Shown here: positions 34,923-43,961 of the stretch, piece by piece | How positions within the stretch are numbered: position 1 is the first letter of the stretch | Layout of the letters: each line of letters starts with the position of its first letter | Source of the DNA: Halomonas icarae | GTDB taxonomy: Bacteria > Pseudomonadota > Gammaproteobacteria > Pseudomonadales > Halomonadaceae | Assembly: GCF_009901955.1 (NCBI RefSeq) | Contig: NZ_WUTS01000001.1 | Location: forward strand, 372,001-436,000 | DNA: 64,000 nucleotides | Direction: 5' to 3' | The notes under the pieces: generated by a model | What the model saw: the letters and a program-made list of their open reading frames with translations, nothing else | What the model was told of the DNA's origin: nothing | The model's database searches: none | Made by a program: the position numbers and the translations under genes

Positions 34923-36197
34923 TCATTCACCGTCTTCTTGTGCGATGGGCCATGTGACGAACTGCTTGTCTGACCAGCTGCCCCAGCGACTGGTGCGGTG
35001 GGTGATGCCTCCCATCAGGCTGAAGCTTCGAGATGCTTCAGGTGGCGCCGGAGGCTGCCAGTTTATGGTTCGGCTGCTCTCGGCTTGCATATAGGGTCCT
35101 GTCATCGAGTAGAGAATTAGCTCCAAGCGGGGAAGCAGCCCCAGACTTGCCTCAACTTTTGAGTCCATCCGTAGACGTGGGTAGGAGAATTCCATACCGC
35201 TCTGAGAAGGCGGTGAGGCCCAATCCCAGTTGTCATCTTTCAGCGTCAAGATGCCTGTTGCTTCGTGGAGTGATATAAGCGGATCCCCGAGGGCTAGCTC
35301 GCCTGAGGTCATTAGACGAAAGCCAAGTTTGCCCTTCACTTCGAGCATCAGTGGTAGCCAACCCACCATATGAAAAGTTGGCCCGTAGCTTCGATGCCAG
35401 AGTGGGACTACCTCTTCGATGTTATCGCCAATGGTCAACTGCAGCTGGCTAGCCTGGCAGACATAGCTCTCCAGTTGTGCTGACTTTAGTGCGCCCCCCT
35501 GGAACTCCCAGCTATGCTCAAGAGCAAGTGTGCCCACGTAGCGGGCCTCGACTTCGGCAATGGCTGTCAGAGCAAAGGTGGTATGTAGGTCTGCTGTTAG
35601 GTCCCCGGGAAGACACTCGGGATCTTGAGTATCGGTAGCGAAGCTGGCATCTAACCAGCGCCATTCCGGATAGAATCGGCCTTCAGGAAATAGGCGCTCA
35701 TCGGCGAAACCCTCGTCGGAAGAGGCGAAGTGGGCCGCGGCCGTAATGGAGAGCGAGCCGGACTCGATGATTTCCTTCAACTCAACATGTTCGAGCTCGA
35801 GCGACCAGCGACCTTCCTGAGAAGCGATCGTGACCACGCGGGCCATGAGGCCATGGCGATACAGCGGCAACGCTGGGTGAGGCGTGGAAGGGTGCCGATA
35901 ATTGGTTGCCGCCACGAGCCGCCATCCCTCCCTTAGCGCTTCCAGTGCTTTGGGGCGTCTGGGGAATATCAACGTAAAGCGGTCTGCCAGTAGTGCTCTG
36001 CCATCCGGCTCGATGGCCTCGACGGCGGCAAAGACGTTAGCCGCAGACGCTGGCTTCAGGGCTAGCACACGCGGCTGGGGCGTGAGGTCGCGCTGCGCGA
36101 TCTCGATCTGCAGGCTGCTCGCCGCCGCGGGTAAGGCGGCCAGCCAGAGGATGAGCAGGAGGGCGAGAGTCAGCCCCAGCACGTGCGTGCGTTGCAT
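34923..36197 (-). CDS. Secreted protein of unknown function
   Basis: 424 residues from the ATG at 36197, chosen for the GGAGG just upstream and the signal peptide that begins there (residues 6-28, ending AAASS). The mature part is Trp-rich and mostly predicted beta, with ALPLYRHGLMARVVTIASQEGRWSLELEHVELKEI in the first third (quoted in pieces: LPLYRHG, GRWSLELEHVEL). No catalytic motif is recognised. It runs against the polysaccharide genes and is convergent with the RloB-like gene. A deleted relative lies at 32778-32993, so the family has moved or duplicated locally. Confidence 0.7.
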   Translation of the reverse strand: MQRTHVLGLTLALLLILWLAALPAAASSLQIEIAQRDLTPQPRVLALKPASAANVFAAVEAIEPDGRALLADRFTLIFPRRPKALEALREGWRLVAATNYRHPSTPHPALPLYRHGLMARVVTIASQEGRWSLELEHVELKEIIESGSLSITAAAHFASSDEGFADERLFPEGRFYPEWRWLDASFATDTQDPECLPGDLTADLHTTFALTAIAEVEARYVGTLALEHSWEFQGGALKSAQLESYVCQASQLQLTIGDNIEEVVPLWHRSYGPTFHMVGWLPLMLEVKGKLGFRLMTSGELALGDPLISLHEATGILTLKDDNWDWASPPSQSGMEFSYPRLRMDSKVEASLGLLPRLELILYSMTGPYMQAESSRTINWQPPAPPEASRSFSLMGGITHRTSRWGSWSDKQFVTWPIAQEDGE

Positions 36198-36362
36198 ACG
36201 ATGACCTCCATGCGACGTTCTTTTTAGCGTAGTCGCAGGTGGCATTCCCCGTGCCTGGCGGGACACCTTATCCTTTCACGACATTTCTGAACCAAGGTTC
36301 TCGGTCAGGATCGGCGAATCGCTCCCTTTCCATGGACCGGGTCACATTTCACGGGAGTCTCG

Positions 36363-36482
36363 ATGCAGGACAAGGCCGTTGTGGTGTTGGTCTCCAACCT
36401 TTCCTGGTACCCCTATAACTTCCGACGCGGCACCATTCTGGCGCTGCGCGAGGCCGGAACCCGAACATGTATGACCTTTTGA
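36363..36482 (+). pseudogene. Duplicated 5' end of the glycosyltransferase at 37535
   Basis: From ATG 36363 the first 32 codons match the start of the GT4 gene at 37535: by eye 27 of 32 residues are identical, for example SWYPYNFRRGTILALREAG against SWYLYNFRRGTITALREAG. Similarity stops at 36458 and the frame closes at 36482, overlapping the start of the YdcF-type gene. This is a truncated copy left by duplication or by insertion of ydcF. Confidence 0.85.
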
Positions 36483-37228
36483 AGACACTGGCGGCCCAGC
36501 TCGCGATGCCGCTGCCCATTACCCTGGGGCTGCTGCTGGTGGGCCTGCTGCTTTGCCTGTGGGGGTGGCGGCGCATGGGCATGGCGGCGGCGGCAGCTGG
36601 CCTGGGGCTGTTGTTGCTCGCCAGCTGGGGGCCGGTGGCGGAGCGCCTGCTGGCGCCGCTGGAGGCCGAGTATGCCCCGATGCCGGCGCTGGTCGCCGAT
36701 GTCGAGGCGGTGGTGGTGCTGGGCGGCGGCTGGCAGCCGGAGGCGCCGCGCTCGATCACCGGCAAGCTGGGCGAGAGTTCCGCCATCCGGCTGATGGAGG
36801 GGGTGCGGCTGTGGCGCCAGCGCCCTGAGCTGCCCCTGGTGGTCACCGGGGCCAGCCGTGATCCGAGCCAGGCGCCGGTGGCCCGGGGCTATGCCCGAGC
36901 CGCCCGGGCGCTTGGCGTGCCGAGCTCCCGGCTGAGGGTGCTGGATACCCCGACGGATACCGGCCAGGAGGCGAGTGCGGTGCGTGAGGCACTCGGTGAG
37001 GGTGCCCGCGTGGTGCTGGTGACCTCCGCCTCGCACATGCCGCGGGCCATGGCGCATTTTCGTGCGGTGGGCCTGGCGCCGGTGGCGGCGCCGACCCATT
37101 ACCTCGCCAATGGGGAGCCGGCGGAGAGTGTGGCCGATTGGGTGCCGTCCGCCAGCCACCTGCGCAAGACCGAGAGGGCCCTGTATGAGGCCATGGGCCG
37201 ATGGGCCCTGAGGTTTGAAGGGCCTTAA
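36467..37228 (+). CDS. YdcF/ElyC family (DUF218) membrane protein
   Basis: 253 residues. Two N-terminal membrane helices (residues 16-35 and 40-56), then the DUF218 domain: AVVVLGGGWQPEA near residue 80, SSAIRLMEGVRLW, LPLVVTGAS, TDTGQEASAVRE and VLVTSASHMPRAMAHF. ElyC-like proteins affect envelope polysaccharide assembly in Enterobacteria; exact chemistry is unknown. ATG 36467 lies inside the duplicated GT fragment, so the gene may use the leader of the old GT start. Confidence 0.82.
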   Translation: MYDLLKTLAAQLAMPLPITLGLLLVGLLLCLWGWRRMGMAAAAAGLGLLLLASWGPVAERLLAPLEAEYAPMPALVADVEAVVVLGGGWQPEAPRSITGKLGESSAIRLMEGVRLWRQRPELPLVVTGASRDPSQAPVARGYARAARALGVPSSRLRVLDTPTDTGQEASAVREALGEGARVVLVTSASHMPRAMAHFRAVGLAPVAAPTHYLANGEPAESVADWVPSASHLRKTERALYEAMGRWALRFEGP

Positions 37229-37313
37229 AATTGGTTCATCGCAAGCTGGCGTGAATCCGTTTGGCAGTGAGTATTGGGAGGCCGGGCTCATTGTGGGAAG
37301 CCGGGGTTTATGG

Positions 37314-37430
37314 TGGGAGGCCGGCACGGCCGGGCGAATGGAGGCCAGAGGCCTCCCGGTAATGGCACAATACTGGGCAACACCACCAAGGCGCCTATCG
37401 GCGCCTTCGCCCGGGAAACCCGGCCTCCCA
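37314..37430. repeat. MITE-like element with terminal inverted repeats
   Basis: 117 bp bounded by TGGGAGGCCGG and CCGGCCTCCCA. Its core (37351-37405), including CTGGGCAACACCACCAAGGC, is almost the same as in the element at 48243-48362. Shorter GGGAGGCCGG and GGGAAGCCGG copies precede it (37274-37310). Together these fill the 306-bp gap between ydcF and the next GT, followed only by the GT leader. Confidence 0.8.
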
Positions 37431-37534
37431 CAGGGTGGCGCCATCGCCCAGGTAGAGGAACATCCCTCCCACCTACAGGTTTCACGTTAGTCTGCGATGA
37501 ACCGACAAAATTAATCTCTTACATCGGAAATCAG

Positions 37535-38680
37535 ATGCAAGACAAGGACGTTGTGGTGTTGGTCGCCAATACCTCCTGGTATCTCTATAACTTCCGCCGC
37601 GGCACCATCACGGCGCTGCGTGAGGCGGGGTATCGGGTAGTGGCGCTGGCGCCGCGGGATGATTATTCCGAGCAGTTGGTGTCAGAGCTCGGCATCGAGC
37701 ATATGGCGCTGCCCATGGAGGGCAAGAGCACCCGGCTGGTGGGCGAGGGCAGGAGCCTGCTGGCGCTGGCCAATACGTTGCGGCGCCTGAAGCCCACCTT
37801 CGTGTTCAACTTCACGGTAAAGGCCAATATCTATTCGGGGCTGGCGTGTCGGGTGCTGGGGATTCCCTACGCCAATAATGTCTCGGGCCTTGGAACCGCC
37901 TTCCTCCACGATATCTGGCTGTTTCGCCGGGTGCGCTCACTGTATGGCGTTGCCAACCGCGGGGCGCGGCGGGTGTTCTTCCAGAATCAGGAGGACCACG
38001 ACCTCTTCCAGTCCCATGGGCTGCTCAACCACACGCCGACCACGGTGCTGCCCGGCTCGGGCATGGATACCACCCGCTTCGCCTTTACGCCGCTACCTGA
38101 GACTGGGGTAGCGGGGGCACCCTTCACCTTTGTAATGATCGCCCGCTTGCTGGGCGACAAGGGGGTGCGCGAATACGTGCAGGCCGCGGAACAGGTACGC
38201 GCTCGATATCCCGAGACGCGCTTTATGCTGATTGGCCCCCACGGCGCCAGCAATCGCACGGCCATCACCGAAGCGGAAGTGCAGCAGTGGCAGGCCGTGG
38301 GGGTGATCGATTACCTGGGCGAACAGGCCGATGTACGCCCCTTTATCGAGCAGGCCCATATGCTGGTGCTGCCCTCCTACCGGGAGGGCATGCCGCGCAC
38401 GGTGCTGGAGGCGGCGGCCATGGGCCGGCCGGCCATCGTCTCCGATGTGCCGGGTTGCCGGCATGCCATCGAACCGGGGGTGACCGGCTGGTTGTGCAAG
38501 GTGAAGAGTGCCGACTCCCTGGCAGAGCAGATGACCGCCTGCATCGTCATGCCCACCGAGCAGTTGCAGCAGGCCGGCACGGCGGCGCGCCAGCGCATCG
38601 AGGACGAGTTCGACGAGCGCATCGTGATCGAGGCGGCCATGGCCTGCCTGCAAGGCCCTGATAAGGGCGAGCCACACTAG
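37535..38680 (+). CDS. Family 4 glycosyltransferase (PglA/WbpT-like)
   Basis: 381 residues. GT-B fold: N-terminal VVVLVANTSWYLYNFRRGTI, NFTVKANIYSGLACR, NNVSGLGTAFLHD (an element of enzymes acting on undecaprenyl-PP-linked sugars), VLPGSGMDTTRF, and donor-site VLPSYREGMPRTVLEAAAMGRP. GGA seven bases upstream favours ATG 37535; an in-frame extension would run back through the MITE-like element. The first 32 codons are duplicated at 36363. Likely adds an early repeat-unit sugar, perhaps GalNAc, by family resemblance only. Confidence 0.87.
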   Translation: MQDKDVVVLVANTSWYLYNFRRGTITALREAGYRVVALAPRDDYSEQLVSELGIEHMALPMEGKSTRLVGEGRSLLALANTLRRLKPTFVFNFTVKANIYSGLACRVLGIPYANNVSGLGTAFLHDIWLFRRVRSLYGVANRGARRVFFQNQEDHDLFQSHGLLNHTPTTVLPGSGMDTTRFAFTPLPETGVAGAPFTFVMIARLLGDKGVREYVQAAEQVRARYPETRFMLIGPHGASNRTAITEAEVQQWQAVGVIDYLGEQADVRPFIEQAHMLVLPSYREGMPRTVLEAAAMGRPAIVSDVPGCRHAIEPGVTGWLCKVKSADSLAEQMTACIVMPTEQLQQAGTAARQRIEDEFDERIVIEAAMACLQGPDKGEPH

Positions 38681-38708
38681 CGCGAGGCGCTATCAAGGAG
38701 GTGTGAAC

Positions 38709-40298
38709 GTGAAACGCAAGGTAGCGTTGATCGTGGATAACATGGCGCTGAGCCGGTGGCAGCAGATGGCGCTGCGCGAGGCCCAGGCGGTGGTGGACGT
38801 TGCCCTGCTGCTGAACTGCCGCAACACGGTAAAACAGCGCAGCTATTTCGCGCATGGCCTCTACTACGCCATCAATATGGCCTCCCTGCGCAACGAGATG
38901 ACCCGAGCCGTGAGTGCCGAGGGGCTCTGCCCGGAGGTGGTGGACTTCGATTCGGTCGTCAGCGACCGTTGGCAGGCGCTGCCCGAGGCGGTGCTCGACG
39001 AGCTTGAGGCGCGCGGCATCGAGGTGGTAATCCGCTTCGGGATGGATCTGCTCGATACTTCGGGCAGGGCGGCAGCACTCGATATCCTGTCATTTCACCA
39101 TGGCGACCCCGAGCGCTACCGCGGCAAGCCGGCGGGGTTCTACGAGCTGCTTAACCGCGAGCGCAAGAACGGCATCATCGTGCAGCGGCTCGGCGACAGG
39201 ATCGATGGCGGCGATATCTACGCCAAGGCCTACTCCCGGGTGTATGCCGACTCCTACCGCCAGACCGCCGTCGCCTTCTATCAGGCCTCGGTGCCGCTGC
39301 TGCGCAGGGCCCTGGAGAATCACGCCCGGGGCCAGAAGCAGCGTATCGACTCCCTCGGCAGATCCTATCGCCTGCCCGGCAACCTTTTGGCCCTGAGCTT
39401 TATCGGGCGCCTGCTGGGTCGGAAGATCAAGAGGCTGGGGTATGGCGCCTTCTTCGAGAAGAAGTGGAACGTGGCGACCCTCGAGGGTGAGTCGTCGCTT
39501 GGCGAGCTGATGGCGAGCCCGGTGGATATAGGCTTCGAGGCGGTAGGCGCCATTCCCGAGCACTACACCTTCTATGCCGACCCCTTCTTCTCCGCGGATG
39601 GCAGGGTGGTGCGGGTCGAGGCGCTGAATGGCAGCACGGGGCTTGGCGAGATCGTCGAGCTGGATGCCAAGGACCTCTCGCCACGCGGCGAGTGGACACT
39701 GCGAGCCGGGCATTTCTCCTACCCCTTCTCGTTCAGCTTCGAGGGCGTCGAGTACCTGATGCCCGAGGCCGCCTCCCAGGGCACCCCGTATGTGATTCCC
39801 CTGGGGGATCAAACCGAACATGAAAAGCGGCCGCTGGCCGGGCTTGAGACCCAGCGGCTGGTGGATGCGACCCTCTGCCTGCATCAGGGGAAAGCCTATC
39901 TCTTCGCGGGCAAGCCGGAATCCGCCAGAACGCTGCTCTATCTCTATACCAGCGACACTCCCTTTGGTCCCTTTGCCCCCCACCCGCAGAACCCCATCGT
40001 TATCGATCCTGAGTGCGCTCGTATGGGCGGCAAGATCGTCTGCCACGAGGGCGAGCTCTATCGGCTGGGGCAGGACTCCACCCGGGAGTATGGCAATGGC
40101 ATCACGGCGTGTCGTATCGATCGCCTGACGCCGCAGGAGTATGGCGAAACTCAGGTGGGAAGGGTCTCGCTCAAGCACTACAAGGGGCCGCATACGCTCA
40201 ACTTCCATGATGGCAGGGTGCTGCTGGATTTCTACACCGACGAGTTTTCCTGGCTGGCGGGGTATCGGCGGCTGATGGCGAAGGTGAGGAAGAGGTGA
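38709..40298 (+). CDS. Formyltransferase-like / GINT1-like fusion
   Basis: About 529 residues from GTG 38709, seven bases after AGGAGG; GTG 38703 is too close to that site. Residues 1-200 resemble a formyltransferase N-terminal domain (LSFHHGDPERYRGKPAGFYELLNR and IIVQRLGDRIDGGDIYAK), which in sugar loci N-formylates amino sugars. Residues 280-525 look like a beta-propeller shared with plant GINT1-type glycosyltransferases and family 43-type folds (YADPFFSADGRV, YLMPEAASQG, GPFAPHPQNPI). A dedicated formyl-donor site is not obvious, so it may instead be a transferase. The heptamer array begins at its stop codon. Confidence 0.65.
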   Translation: MKRKVALIVDNMALSRWQQMALREAQAVVDVALLLNCRNTVKQRSYFAHGLYYAINMASLRNEMTRAVSAEGLCPEVVDFDSVVSDRWQALPEAVLDELEARGIEVVIRFGMDLLDTSGRAAALDILSFHHGDPERYRGKPAGFYELLNRERKNGIIVQRLGDRIDGGDIYAKAYSRVYADSYRQTAVAFYQASVPLLRRALENHARGQKQRIDSLGRSYRLPGNLLALSFIGRLLGRKIKRLGYGAFFEKKWNVATLEGESSLGELMASPVDIGFEAVGAIPEHYTFYADPFFSADGRVVRVEALNGSTGLGEIVELDAKDLSPRGEWTLRAGHFSYPFSFSFEGVEYLMPEAASQGTPYVIPLGDQTEHEKRPLAGLETQRLVDATLCLHQGKAYLFAGKPESARTLLYLYTSDTPFGPFAPHPQNPIVIDPECARMGGKIVCHEGELYRLGQDSTREYGNGITACRIDRLTPQEYGETQVGRVSLKHYKGPHTLNFHDGRVLLDFYTDEFSWLAGYRRLMAKVRKR

Positions 40299-40374
40299 GG
40301 GGCGAGGTTCGAGGTTCGAGGGGCGAGGGGCGAGGGGCGAGGGGCGAGGTTCGAGGGACGAAGGGTAAGGGGTG
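40298..40374 (+). repeat. Heptamer array 3, 11 units
   Basis: Starts on the last base of the preceding stop codon: AGGGGCG, AGGTTCG twice, AGGGGCG four times, AGGTTCG, AGGGACG, AAGGGTA, AGGGGTG. Again 77 bp by my parsing. The remaining 70 bp before the next gene hold only its leader. Confidence 0.9.
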
Positions 40375-40444
40375 AAGTAAATAATGAGGTGCAGGGGATG
40401 TTGTTGATGGAAACAGGGGCCAAGGCTACGCCCGGGGAGAGAAC

Positions 40445-42844
40445 ATGATATCGCCGTTGCTGCCGCTGATGGCGCTGGCGTTGACGAGTGTGGCCATTCC
40501 GCTGCTGAACAAGCCGGCCGTGGCCTTGGGGTTGGCGGATGCTCCCGGCGGGCGCAAGCAGCATGATGGCATCATTCCGCTGACCGGGGGGCTCGGGGTC
40601 TTTATCGGCTTCCTGCTGGTGCAGCCGCTGCTGGCGGTGCCCCTGGCGGCGGTGTGGCCGCTCTACCTTGGGGTGGTGGTGCTGGTGGCCTGCGGGGTGG
40701 TCGACGATGCCCGCGATATGCGCAGTACCGTGAAGCTTGCCGTGCAGCTGGCGGTGGCCGCGCTGATGGTGGTGGGGGGCCACACGCTCGAGTATGTGGG
40801 TGAGTTTCCGCTGCTGGGCACGGTGCGGCTGGAGTGGATGGCGGTGCCGATCACCATCGTGGCGGTGGCGGGGCTGATCAACGCCATCAACATGATGGAT
40901 GGGGTGGATGGCCTGGCCGGCGGCAGTGCCCTTGGCTCGCTGGGCTGGCTGGCCCTGGTGGCGGCCGTGCAGGGGCAGACGGGGTTGTTCGCGGTGATCC
41001 TGATCCTGGGCGCCTCGCTGGTGGGGTTCCTGCTGTTCAATATTCGCCACCCCTGGCGACAGCGCGCCAGCGTGTTCATGGGTGACGCCGGCAGCATGGC
41101 GCTGGGGTTCGTGATCGCCTGGTGCATCGTGGTGCTGTCGCAGCATCCGGCGGCGGTGATCAGCCCGATCGCCTACGGCTGGGTGGTCGCGCTGCCGGTG
41201 ATGGATACCCTGAGCCTGATGGTGCGCCGGGTGCGCAAGGGGCGCAGCCCGTTCTCGGCGGATCGTGACCATCTGCATCATATCTTCCTGCGGGCCGGCT
41301 TCACCCCGGGGCAGACCACCATGATCCTGATGCTGCTGGTGGCGGGCCTGGGTGGCATCGGGGTGATGCTCTCGCTGGCCGGGGTGCCGGATGCGGTGTT
41401 GCTGGCGGGGCTGGTGCTGCTGGCCGGCCTGCATGCCATGTTCGTGGGCCGTGCCTGGCGCACCAGCAAGGCGCTGCGCCGCTTGCATCGGCTCACTCTG
41501 CGCCAGAATACCTCCTTCACGGCCGGCCGGCTGGTGCGCCTGCGCCGCTATACCCAGCTGGGGCGAGGCCGCCGCCAGATGGCGCTGCTGGGGCTCTATC
41601 TGCTGGCATTCACCCTGGGGCTGAATGTGTACCTGGCGGTGCTGGGGGGGCTGCTGGTGGTGGCGGCGGCGGCCCTGGCCTATCCGCTGTTCTGGCGTGA
41701 TGTGCTCAAGCTCAGGCTGTTCTGGGTCAGCCTGGCGCTGACGGCCTACGTCATGCTGCATGGCCTGCTGGCGGGTGACCTGTCGTTTACCACGCCGGCA
41801 GGGCCCTGGTGGGGGCTGATGGCGGTGACGGGGCTGGTCTCGCTGCCCATGGCGTGGTGGCTGGCGCAGCTACGGCTGCACTGGAACTGGCTGGTGCTGG
41901 CGCTGGTGCTGGGCGGAGTGCTCACCTTTCTGGTGCGTGCGGATTGGCGCCAGCTGGGGGCGCTGCAGCTGGCCAGCCCCTGGTCGTGGGGGGCGCCTGC
42001 GGAGATGGGCTTCATGGCAAGCCTGGGGCTGGTGATGCTGCTGGCGCTGCTGTTCGTCGGCCTGCAGCGGCTGGGCACCGGCTGGCGGCCGGCGCTGCAG
42101 GTGGGCGTGGCGCTGGCGCTGAGCGTGCCCGGGGTCATGGTGCTGATGGGCACGGGCTACTTCACCGCCTGGCTGGCCACGGCGATGGGCGGGCTGGTCT
42201 ATGTGCTGGCCTCGCCGGTGCTGGGTCAGCATCCCGGGCATCGCCTGGGGCGGCTCGGCATCATGGCGCCGCTCGCCGTGGCGATGCTGGGGGTATTGAG
42301 CCATGACTGGCTGATCTACCAGCATGCCTCGCTGATCGACCGCCTGCTGGTGCCACTACAGGCCATCGGGCTGGTGCTGAATGGTGAGCTGGCCGAGGCT
42401 CGAGCGTTGCACGCCGGCGTGGTGGAGCGGTTGGTGCTCTGGCAGCAGGCCTGGCAGGGGGTGAGCGGGCAGCCGTTGTTCGGTGCCGGCCAGCTGGCGC
42501 CGGTGAACGCGAGCGGCGAGCTGGCGGGCTACCATGATTACGCCTCGCTGGTGGCCAGCATCGCCTCGGGGCTCGGGCTGGTCGGCCTGCTGGGCTATAT
42601 GGCGGTGGTGCTGATTCCCCTCAACTCGCTGGTATGGGCCAACCTCAAGCGTCACTGGCATCCGGTGTGGGGGCTGGGCATTCTCAGCTGCGTGGTCAGC
42701 GTGATGGTCTTCAGCCTGTTTTCGATGCCGCTGCACTATCCCGGGGCGATTGGCGTGATCATACTATTGAGTGCCTCGATGCAGGTGGCGAGTTTCCAGC
42801 GTGCCTGGTATCAACAGCGGATGGCGGCAGGCCGCAAGCCGTAA
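40445..42844 (+). CDS. WecA-like phosphoglycosyltransferase fused to a second polytopic domain (O-antigen ligase/polymerase-like)
   Basis: 799 residues, about twice the normal WecA length. Residues 1-345 are a polyprenyl-phosphate HexNAc-1-P transferase: [22 protein letters not shown] (DDxxD near residue 96), [15 protein letters not shown] near 155, FMGDAGS near 215 and [15 protein letters not shown] near 275. Residues 380-785 are another multi-spanning region with a large loop near 640-700 ([28 protein letters not shown]), the layout of Wzy/WaaL proteins. It would initiate repeat units on undecaprenyl phosphate and perhaps polymerise or ligate them. No stop or frameshift is seen at the junction. 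Confidence 0.82.
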   Translation: MISPLLPLMALALTSVAIPLLNKPAVALGLADAPGGRKQHDGIIPLTGGLGVFIGFLLVQPLLAVPLAAVWPLYLGVVVLVACGVVDDARDMRSTVKLAVQLAVAALMVVGGHTLEYVGEFPLLGTVRLEWMAVPITIVAVAGLINAINMMDGVDGLAGGSALGSLGWLALVAAVQGQTGLFAVILILGASLVGFLLFNIRHPWRQRASVFMGDAGSMALGFVIAWCIVVLSQHPAAVISPIAYGWVVALPVMDTLSLMVRRVRKGRSPFSADRDHLHHIFLRAGFTPGQTTMILMLLVAGLGGIGVMLSLAGVPDAVLLAGLVLLAGLHAMFVGRAWRTSKALRRLHRLTLRQNTSFTAGRLVRLRRYTQLGRGRRQMALLGLYLLAFTLGLNVYLAVLGGLLVVAAAALAYPLFWRDVLKLRLFWVSLALTAYVMLHGLLAGDLSFTTPAGPWWGLMAVTGLVSLPMAWWLAQLRLHWNWLVLALVLGGVLTFLVRADWRQLGALQLASPWSWGAPAEMGFMASLGLVMLLALLFVGLQRLGTGWRPALQVGVALALSVPGVMVLMGTGYFTAWLATAMGGLVYVLASPVLGQHPGHRLGRLGIMAPLAVAMLGVLSHDWLIYQHASLIDRLLVPLQAIGLVLNGELAEARALHAGVVERLVLWQQAWQGVSGQPLFGAGQLAPVNASGELAGYHDYASLVASIASGLGLVGLLGYMAVVLIPLNSLVWANLKRHWHPVWGLGILSCVVSVMVFSLFSMPLHYPGAIGVIILLSASMQVASFQRAWYQQRMAAGRKP

Positions 42845-42906
42845 CGGCCGGAACATTGAAGGACGCGCGGCATGGCGCCCGCGCGGATCACCAACAAGGA
42901 GTTTTC

Positions 42907-43929
42907 ATGAAGGTTCTCGTCACCGGCAATGCCGGCTTTATCGGTTTTCACACCGCCAAGCGCCTGCTCGAACGCGGCGACAGCGTGGTCGGCTTCGATG
43001 TGGTCAACGACTATTACGACCCGACCATCAAGGAAGCGCGGCTCGAGATTCTGAAGGATACCGCCGCGCGCACCGGCGCCGAGTATGTGTTCGTGCGGGA
43101 GGACCTGGCCGATCAGGCGGCGGTCAACGCCGCCTTCGAGGTCCACCAGCCGGAGCGGGTGATTCATCTGGCCGCCCAGGCGGGGGTGCGTTACTCGCTG
43201 GAAAATCCCCACGCCTATGTGCAGAGCAACCTGGTGGCCTTCACCAATATCCTGGAGGCGTGCCGCCATCATCATGTGCAGCACCTCACCTACGCCAGCA
43301 CCAGCAGCGTCTATGGCGCCAACACCAGGATGCCGTTTTCCGAGCATGAGGGCGTCAACCATCCGCTGCAGTTCTACGCCGCCACCAAGAAGGCCAACGA
43401 GCTGATGGCGCACAGCTACAGCCATCTGTTCGGCCTGCCCACCACCGGGCTGCGCTTCTTTACCGTATACGGCCCCTGGGGTCGCCCGGACATGGCGCTG
43501 TTCCTGTTTACCAGGAAGACCCTGGCCGGCGAGCCGATCCCGGTGTTCAACCACGGCCACCATACCCGCGACTTCACCTATGTGGATGACATCGTGGAGG
43601 GGGTGATCCGCGCCAATGACGATATCGCCGCGCCCAACCCCGAGTGGAACAGCGACTCCCCCGACCCGGCCACCAGCAATGCCCCGTATCGCATCTTCAA
43701 TATCGGCAACAACAACCCGGTGAAACTCTCCGCCTATATCGAGGCGATCGAGAACGCCCTGGGCAAGGAGGCGATCAAGGAGCTGCTGCCGTTGCAGCCG
43801 GGCGACGTACCGGATACCTACGCCGACTCCAGCGAGCTGGAGAAGGCGGTGGGTTACAAGCCCGCCACGCCGGTGAATGAGGGGGTCGCGAACTTCGTGG
43901 CCTGGTATCGGGATTTTTATGGGGTTTAA
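42907..43929 (+). CDS. UDP-glucuronate 4-epimerase-like SDR
   Basis: 340 residues. Interconverts UDP-GlcA and UDP-GalA by family. [12 protein letters not shown] begins at residue 7; [36 protein letters not shown] with the catalytic Tyr near residue 160, [18 protein letters not shown] and [12 protein letters not shown] are the hallmarks. AAGGAG about 10 bases before the ATG. It pairs with the 6-dehydrogenase downstream for hexuronate supply. Confidence 0.88.
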   Translation: MKVLVTGNAGFIGFHTAKRLLERGDSVVGFDVVNDYYDPTIKEARLEILKDTAARTGAEYVFVREDLADQAAVNAAFEVHQPERVIHLAAQAGVRYSLENPHAYVQSNLVAFTNILEACRHHHVQHLTYASTSSVYGANTRMPFSEHEGVNHPLQFYAATKKANELMAHSYSHLFGLPTTGLRFFTVYGPWGRPDMALFLFTRKTLAGEPIPVFNHGHHTRDFTYVDDIVEGVIRANDDIAAPNPEWNSDSPDPATSNAPYRIFNIGNNNPVKLSAYIEAIENALGKEAIKELLPLQPGDVPDTYADSSELEKAVGYKPATPVNEGVANFVAWYRDFYGV

Positions 43930-43931
43930 CG

Positions 43932-43952
43932 ACCCTCGAACCTCGAACAGGA
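43932..43952 (-). repeat. Heptamer remnant between epimerase and dehydrogenase
   Basis: CCCTCGAACCTCGAACAGG contains one full CGAACCT unit plus part of a second, the reverse complement of AGGTTCG. It fills most of the 32-bp gap. Confidence 0.6.
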
Positions 43953-43961
43953 ACCTGAATC

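Noticed and set aside
40232..41761. A 509-codon minus-strand frame opposite the WecA-like fusion
   Set aside because: His/Gln/Pro-rich antisense translation of a membrane-protein gene, with no family resemblance.
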